From Blautia pseudococcoides (GTDB lineage Bacteria; Bacillota; Clostridia; Lachnospirales; Lachnospiraceae), in assembly GCF_001689125.2 (NCBI RefSeq), contig NZ_CP015405.2, positions 2,075,001 through 2,139,000 on the forward strand: DNA of 64,000 nt, in the 5' to 3' direction. Positions 59,489 through 64,000 of the stretch are shown piece after piece; the first letter of the stretch is position 1, and the number at the start of each line of letters is the position of its first letter. The notes under the pieces are model-generated. The model was given only the letters and a program-made list of their open reading frames with translations. It did not search any database and was not told the DNA's origin. Made by a program: the position numbers and the translations under genes.

Positions 59489-62482
59489 TTACGGAATCAT
59501 GTACCTGTAATCAGATATGACTGCATCCATAATCTTCCGAAGTCCTGCCGGAACCGCGGGATTTTCATCCTCCAAAAGGATTTCCACCGGTCCGCCGAAA
59601 AGGCGCACCTTTACCCGTTTCTCTTTCCTGTCAAGGACCACAAAACCGTTGTTCTCACTGTCTTCCATGTCAGCCTCATCTGCAAATAAGGTAAATTTGT
59701 CTTTATAAGGAGCACTGGAGTACGGGCAGAATGTCTTACAGTTGCCGCACTCGTTGCACATGTAATCCACATGGACAATCTGGCGCATAGCCATACCGGG
59801 AACTTTGACGGCAATATTGGCTCTGTTTGGACATACATCCGTACAGTTCTCACAGACAGCCGCACAGTTCAGACATCTGCCGCTTTCTTTGGCCGGTTCC
59901 TTTTCACTGTCCAGTAAGCCTTTTTTGCTGTAACAGGATTCCTCACAGCCCTCTTTTTTGAGTTCAGAAACGACTTTCTTCTGAAGGAACGCTGCCGCCG
60001 CTTTCTGCGCATCCCGGATTCCTTCCACCACCGTTGCCGGACCGCCCAGACCGTCACCGATCACATAGATACCGCTGCAGGCTTCCAGTGTGGCACTGTC
60101 TGCCACAACCTTTCCTCTGTTGTCAAGAGGAAGTCCGTTCGCTTGGTAAAGCGCAGTATCCACACGCTCTCCTACAGCCGCGATCACTGTATCTGCAGGC
60201 ACGGTTTCCTCCTCGCCGGTCTCTTCCACAGAAGCTCTTCCGGAAGCATCCATCTCCCCCAGTTTCATCTTCCTGCACAGCAGTTTTCCATCTTCCATAG
60301 ATACCGGGGACAACAGTTCTTTAAACTCAATGCCTTCCTCCTGTACCAGTGTCAGTTCTTCCGCGTCAGCAGGCATATAACGTCTGGTTCTTCTGTATAC
60401 CAGATAGACATGCTCCACACCTTTTGTGCGCTTGGCTGCTCTGGCTGTATCCATGGCTGTGTTGCCTCCGCCGATGACAACCACGTGTTTACCGAGTTCC
60501 ACATCCCCATCTTTTACCTTGAACTCTTTCAGGAATTCTGCAGCGTCCACAGGTTCCCCTTTTTCCAGCTTTAATACGCCCGGTTTTCCGGCTCCTGCGG
60601 CGAAAAATACAGCGTCAAAGCCCTGGTCTTTCAGCTCTTTGGCAGAAGATACTTCTCTTCCAAGCTCCACTTTTACACCCATTTTGCGGATGATGGCAGC
60701 GTCTTTTTCTATGGCTTCCTTTGAGATCCTGAAATCCGGGATCACGTGTGCCACGACTCCGCCCAGAGCATTTTCTTTTTCAAAAATAGTAACATCTGCA
60801 CCGCCTCTTGCCAGGAAATAAGCCGCTGCCATTCCGGTGGGGCCGCCGCCGATAACTGCTGCTTTTTTGCCTGCTGTCCTTTCAGGAACAGCCAGTTTTT
60901 CCATTACCGCATCATAGGCTTTTTCGGCTGCTTTAAGCTTTACATTCCGGATGTGCACAGATTCTTCATAGAAGTTCCTGGTACATTTGTTCATACAGTT
61001 ATGGGCACAGATCGTTCCGGTGATAAATGGAAGGGGATTCTTGTCAAGGATCACTTCCAATGCCTCCTCATATTTACCTGCAGAGGCAAGTTCCATATAA
61101 TTGCTCACATCCTGATGAATGGGACATCCAGCCTCACACGGAGCCATAAAACAGTCCATAAGTGGAACATTGTCCTGAACCTTGCGGTTTGGAAGGGGCT
61201 TTATGGGTTTTACATGGTGCACATCACGTTTGGCATCCTCGGCAAGTTTTGTGACCGCCTCCACGTCCACACCGGCAAAGGGTTTCAGGCCATCCTGCGC
61301 CAGCAGTTCAGCCATCTGTGTACTGCGGTTATATCCGCCCGGTTTTAAAAGGGTGGTCGCCACGGTCACAGGCCAGATACCAGCTCCCACGATCCTGGAT
61401 ATATTGAAATAATCCGCACCGCCGGAATAGGCGATCCGCAGGCGTCCGTCAAACTCTTTTGAAAGCTTTGCCGCCAGGGAAATAGACAGCGGGAACAATG
61501 CCTTGCCGGACATATACATTTCTTCGCTGGGCAGTTCCTCTCTGGTCACATCCACAGGGAAGGTATTGGTTATTTTCACCCCAAAGGACAGCCCCAGTCC
61601 CTCCGAAAGCTTCATAAGCCTTGTGAACATGGGAACCGCGTCCGCATACTGCAGGTCATCCTTAAAGTGGAAATCGCCGAACATCATATAATCATATCCC
61701 ATGTCATCCATGGTCTTTCTGGCAAATTCATATCCCAAAAGAGTGGGATTACATTTCACAAAGGTATTGATATGCTTTTCTGTGAGCAGGTAGTTGGCTA
61801 TGCTCTCGATCTCATGAGGCGGACATCCGTGAAGGGTGGAAATAGTGGCGGAATTACATATGTCCTCCGGGATTGCTTCCACATCTTCTTTTGTATATTT
61901 CTCAAATCTGCCGATATTTTCAAGCAGCCATTTCCTGCATTCTGCAAATGTGGCATCCTGACCTGCATGCATCATAGTGTCAATGAAATGATTTATTTTT
62001 TCTGATTTGATCCCTGCCAGGTCATAACCCACGCTGATATTGAACTGGAATCCGTCCTGGGCCCCCAGACCCAGCTCTTTTGCCATTACATGCAGGGCAA
62101 ACCATGCTTTAATATACTCGCTCATGGCATCCGGCACCGTAAGCTCTGTGGACCATTCACAGTTATACCCCTCATCCTCAGCCAGGATACAGGGTTTGTT
62201 CACGCAGGCGGACAACTCCGCACCGTCCATGATCTGCACGGTCTTCAGCTCAAAGAAACGGCTGCCTGTATAATATGCCGCAATAATGTTCTGAGCAAGC
62301 TGTGTATGCGGACCGGCTGCGGGGCCTATGGGAGTCTCCAGATTTCTTCCGAAGATCTCCGCTTCTGCCTCTTTTGCCACGTACTTTTTATGTGTTCCGA
62401 ACACCGTTTTACTGGCCTTGTTTTCCTCCAGGATCCAGTCCATGATCTGAGAAAACGGCATACATGTCATCTTATCGCCCAT
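59489..62482 (-). CDS. ygfK: YgfK-family putative Fe-S flavoprotein oxidoreductase
   Basis: A 997-residue multidomain protein of the YgfK family (annotated putative selenate reductase). The N-terminal part (about 1-430) resembles a dihydroorotate dehydrogenase-like barrel (GRNLETPIGPAAGPHTQLA and the catalytic-side NISVGYD). A cysteine-rich Fe-S segment follows (APCEAGCPIHQDV and CAHNCMNKCTRNF). A pyridine-nucleotide-disulfide oxidoreductase domain with two GxGxxG motifs (VIGGGPTGMAAA, VIGGGNTAMDTA) comes next. A ferredoxin-like tail carries CLNCAAVCENCTDVC and CNECGNCKTFC. In gut bacteria it belongs to the anaerobic urate and purine degradation cluster. It is 23 bases after ssnA. Confidence 0.93.
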   Translation of the reverse strand: MGDKMTCMPFSQIMDWILEENKASKTVFGTHKKYVAKEAEAEIFGRNLETPIGPAAGPHTQLAQNIIAAYYTGSRFFELKTVQIMDGAELSACVNKPCILAEDEGYNCEWSTELTVPDAMSEYIKAWFALHVMAKELGLGAQDGFQFNISVGYDLAGIKSEKINHFIDTMMHAGQDATFAECRKWLLENIGRFEKYTKEDVEAIPEDICNSATISTLHGCPPHEIESIANYLLTEKHINTFVKCNPTLLGYEFARKTMDDMGYDYMMFGDFHFKDDLQYADAVPMFTRLMKLSEGLGLSFGVKITNTFPVDVTREELPSEEMYMSGKALFPLSISLAAKLSKEFDGRLRIAYSGGADYFNISRIVGAGIWPVTVATTLLKPGGYNRSTQMAELLAQDGLKPFAGVDVEAVTKLAEDAKRDVHHVKPIKPLPNRKVQDNVPLMDCFMAPCEAGCPIHQDVSNYMELASAGKYEEALEVILDKNPLPFITGTICAHNCMNKCTRNFYEESVHIRNVKLKAAEKAYDAVMEKLAVPERTAGKKAAVIGGGPTGMAAAYFLARGGADVTIFEKENALGGVVAHVIPDFRISKEAIEKDAAIIRKMGVKVELGREVSSAKELKDQGFDAVFFAAGAGKPGVLKLEKGEPVDAAEFLKEFKVKDGDVELGKHVVVIGGGNTAMDTARAAKRTKGVEHVYLVYRRTRRYMPADAEELTLVQEEGIEFKELLSPVSMEDGKLLCRKMKLGEMDASGRASVEETGEEETVPADTVIAAVGERVDTALYQANGLPLDNRGKVVADSATLEACSGIYVIGDGLGGPATVVEGIRDAQKAAAAFLQKKVVSELKKEGCEESCYSKKGLLDSEKEPAKESGRCLNCAAVCENCTDVCPNRANIAVKVPGMAMRQIVHVDYMCNECGNCKTFCPYSSAPYKDKFTLFADEADMEDSENNGFVVLDRKEKRVKVRLFGGPVEILLEDENPAVPAGLRKIMDAVISDYRYMIP

Positions 62483-62505
62483 AATAAAAACCTCCCATAA
62501 ATACC

Positions 62506-63840
62506 TTATCTTCCATTAATAGAATCTGCTAATTTCTTTGCTTCTTCCCTGCATTTCGCCATAACTTCCGCTTCATCCGCAGCCAGAACTTCCCTGTCTT
62601 TCATAAGGATCTTACCGTTACAGATCGTGGTGCTTACCTGTCTTCCGCTCATGCCGAACAGTACATGGCTGTTGATATTTCCTGCGTGCATAGGGGTAAG
62701 CGGATCATAATCCATGACGATCACATCTGCTGCCGCACCCTCTTTTAACACACCCAGCTCTTTTTTAAAGTAGCGGCCTGCTATCCCGGCATTGCCCTCA
62801 AAGAGCATCTTGGGAACTTCTCCCCATGCTGCATTGGGGTCACAGAGATGGTGTTTGTGAAGGACATTTGCCACCTTGTAGGATTCCAGCATATCATGGG
62901 TATATCCGTCTGTGCCAAGTCCGGTCAGGATCCCCTTCTCCACGATCTTCATGGTTGGAGGACATCCGCAGGCATTTCCCATGTTGGATTCGGGGTTATG
63001 TACTACCATAGTATCTGTCTCTTTCAGCAAATCCATCTCATGTTCATTGATGTAAATGCAGTGCCCCAGAAGTGTCTTCTCCCCCAGGATCCCGCAGTCC
63101 ATCAAACGGTCCACGATCCTTTTTCCGTAATGCTTCAGGCAGTGGTGCAGATCTTCAATCCCCTCCGCCACATGAATGTGATAACCGACTCCCTCAGGCT
63201 TGTGCGCTGCCGCCATTTCCATTGTCTCATTGGAAATAGTAAAGGATGCGTGCATTCCCATCATACCGGCTATCATATGGCTGTCATCTGCCAGCGCATG
63301 GCGTGCGAATCTTTCATTCTCCAGCACAGACTCACGGGCCTTCTCCATCCCGTCCCTGTCGGAAATCTCGTAACAGAGGCAGGTGCGGATCCCCAGGTCT
63401 TTTGCTGCCTCACTGATGGCAAACAGACTGTCAGGTATCTGACAGAAGCTGGCATGGTGGTCAAATACGGTGGTCACACCATTTTTAATGCTGTCCAGAT
63501 ACGTGGCGTAGGCGCTGTATTTTGTGCCTTCCAGTGTCAGATGCCGGTCTATGGTCCACCACATACCGTCCAGAATATCCAGAAAACCGTGGGGGTCGTA
63601 ACCGTCTATGGACAGGCCTCTTGCAAAGGCACTGTAAATATGCTCATGGGCATTGATAAATGCCGGCATGATCACCCCGCCTTTTGCATCCACATACTCT
63701 GCATCCGGAAATTCTTTTCTAAGTTCCGCTTCGTCCCCAGCCTTTTTCACCACGCTGCCATCCAGAACTACTGCGCCGTGTTCAAAAAAAGGCGCCTGGT
63801 CATCTCTTGTCACAAGCCTTCCGTTCCCAATCATTAACAT
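62506..63840 (-). CDS. ssnA: SsnA-family amidohydrolase
   Basis: A 444-residue cytosine-deaminase-like amidohydrolase of the SsnA family. INAHEHIYSAF holds the metal-site HxH (His65, His67). FDHHASF and GMMGMHASFTIS, the GYHIHVAEG histidine, and the GLGTDGYTHDM aspartate complete the mononuclear metal site. It is presumed to deaminate or hydrolyse a purine-ring or guanidino-type substrate. SsnA stands next to YgfK and molybdenum hydroxylase genes in purine-degrading gut bacteria; only the first two are inside this window. AGGAGG precedes the ATG at 63840. Confidence 0.9.
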   Translation of the reverse strand: MLMIGNGRLVTRDDQAPFFEHGAVVLDGSVVKKAGDEAELRKEFPDAEYVDAKGGVIMPAFINAHEHIYSAFARGLSIDGYDPHGFLDILDGMWWTIDRHLTLEGTKYSAYATYLDSIKNGVTTVFDHHASFCQIPDSLFAISEAAKDLGIRTCLCYEISDRDGMEKARESVLENERFARHALADDSHMIAGMMGMHASFTISNETMEMAAAHKPEGVGYHIHVAEGIEDLHHCLKHYGKRIVDRLMDCGILGEKTLLGHCIYINEHEMDLLKETDTMVVHNPESNMGNACGCPPTMKIVEKGILTGLGTDGYTHDMLESYKVANVLHKHHLCDPNAAWGEVPKMLFEGNAGIAGRYFKKELGVLKEGAAADVIVMDYDPLTPMHAGNINSHVLFGMSGRQVSTTICNGKILMKDREVLAADEAEVMAKCREEAKKLADSINGR

Positions 63841-63905
63841 AGCTTATACCTCCTTGCGCATTCCATACTTGATAGTATTTTGCATTTCCCATATTTATTA
63901 ATTCC

Positions 63906-63934
63906 AGTTTATCATTACATAGCAGTAATAGCAA
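63906..63934 (-). promoter_or_regulatory. Promoter of the ssnA-ygfK operon
   Basis: On the minus strand TTGCTA (63929-63934), 17 bases and TAAACT (63906-63911), followed by the ribosome site AAGGAGG and the ssnA ATG. It indicates the operon starts with ssnA at this edge of the window. Confidence 0.7.
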
Positions 63935-64000
63935 GTGTTTTTCTAAAAATTTTTGAGGTATCACAAATTTTTTTGTATTTCTCCCGGAATGTCTGTTTTT

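Noticed and set aside
1..64000. tRNA, rRNA, complete insertion sequences or prophage genes
   Set aside because: No cloverleaf, rRNA segment, transposase or phage structural gene could be recognised by reading. A dedicated RNA scan could still find a small RNA that I missed.

Overview
The window reads as chromosome of an anaerobic, Gram-positive Clostridia bacterium, most likely a Lachnospiraceae of the Blautia type. The support is a SCIFF peptide with its radical SAM maturase and TIGR04086 membrane partner, a Spo0A-type DNA-binding domain, HemZ, a fused SecDF, sigma-A promoters of TTGACA/TATAAT form with 16-18 base spacers, strong AGGAGG ribosome binding sites, and a YgfK-SsnA pair. Genus is an inference; no rRNA or tRNA is present to confirm it.

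Layout. (1) 1-10.9 kb: an orphan Spo0A-C protein, then a nucleoside/pentose scavenging locus on the minus strand (two intact nucleoside hydrolases, one decayed nucleoside hydrolase, an ABC importer, ribokinase). It is divergent from a LacI-type repressor fused to a second ribokinase domain. The two hydrolase genes share duplicated promoter regions with palindromes that could be operators. A free-standing lipoprotein gene follows. (2) 10.9-27.5 kb, all minus: a long housekeeping block running TIGR04086 protein, SCIFF peptide, SCIFF maturase, SecDF, RecJ, Apt, RelA/SpoT, MBL hydrolase, HemZ, HD-GYP protein, HisS, AspS and a frameshifted TauE. The maturase is bracketed by two copies of a 121-123 bp structured repeat, and an EAL-domain remnant lies between recJ and apt.

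(3) 27.5-38.5 kb: a sortase-type surface protein, a CNNM/CorC protein, a YesL-type membrane protein, a YdcF-Nudix-beta-mannosidase group, a small GNAT, a MATE pump with an unusual triple-hairpin leader, and DegV. (4) 38.6-43.6 kb: three co-directional genes (DUF5721-like, GNAT-like acyltransferase, NudC), then a decaying MacB-type ABC locus whose permease is frameshifted in a C run and ends antisense to a truncated XRE regulator. (5) 43.6-48.5 kb: htpG under a perfect CIRCE operator, short gene fragments, a methyltransferase and an aldehyde dehydrogenase. (6) 48.8-52.8 kb: an overlapping Maf-HAD-HAD-small acidic protein operon, a second Cof-type phosphatase and a LEA-like acidic protein. (7) 52.9-57.6 kb: a TPP-riboswitch-controlled thiamine-precursor importer and a MocR regulator. 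(8) 57.6-63.9 kb: GlnS, then SsnA and YgfK, two markers of the anaerobic purine (urate) degradation cluster.

Metabolic reading: hydrolases split nucleosides into base and ribose, ribokinase captures the ribose, Apt salvages adenine, and SsnA/YgfK point to deeper purine catabolism outside the window. Several genes are visibly decaying (nucleoside hydrolase 3, TauE, EAL protein, ABC permease, XRE, DUF2974-like fragment). Single-base shifts in some of these could also be sequencing errors, which the sequence alone cannot settle.
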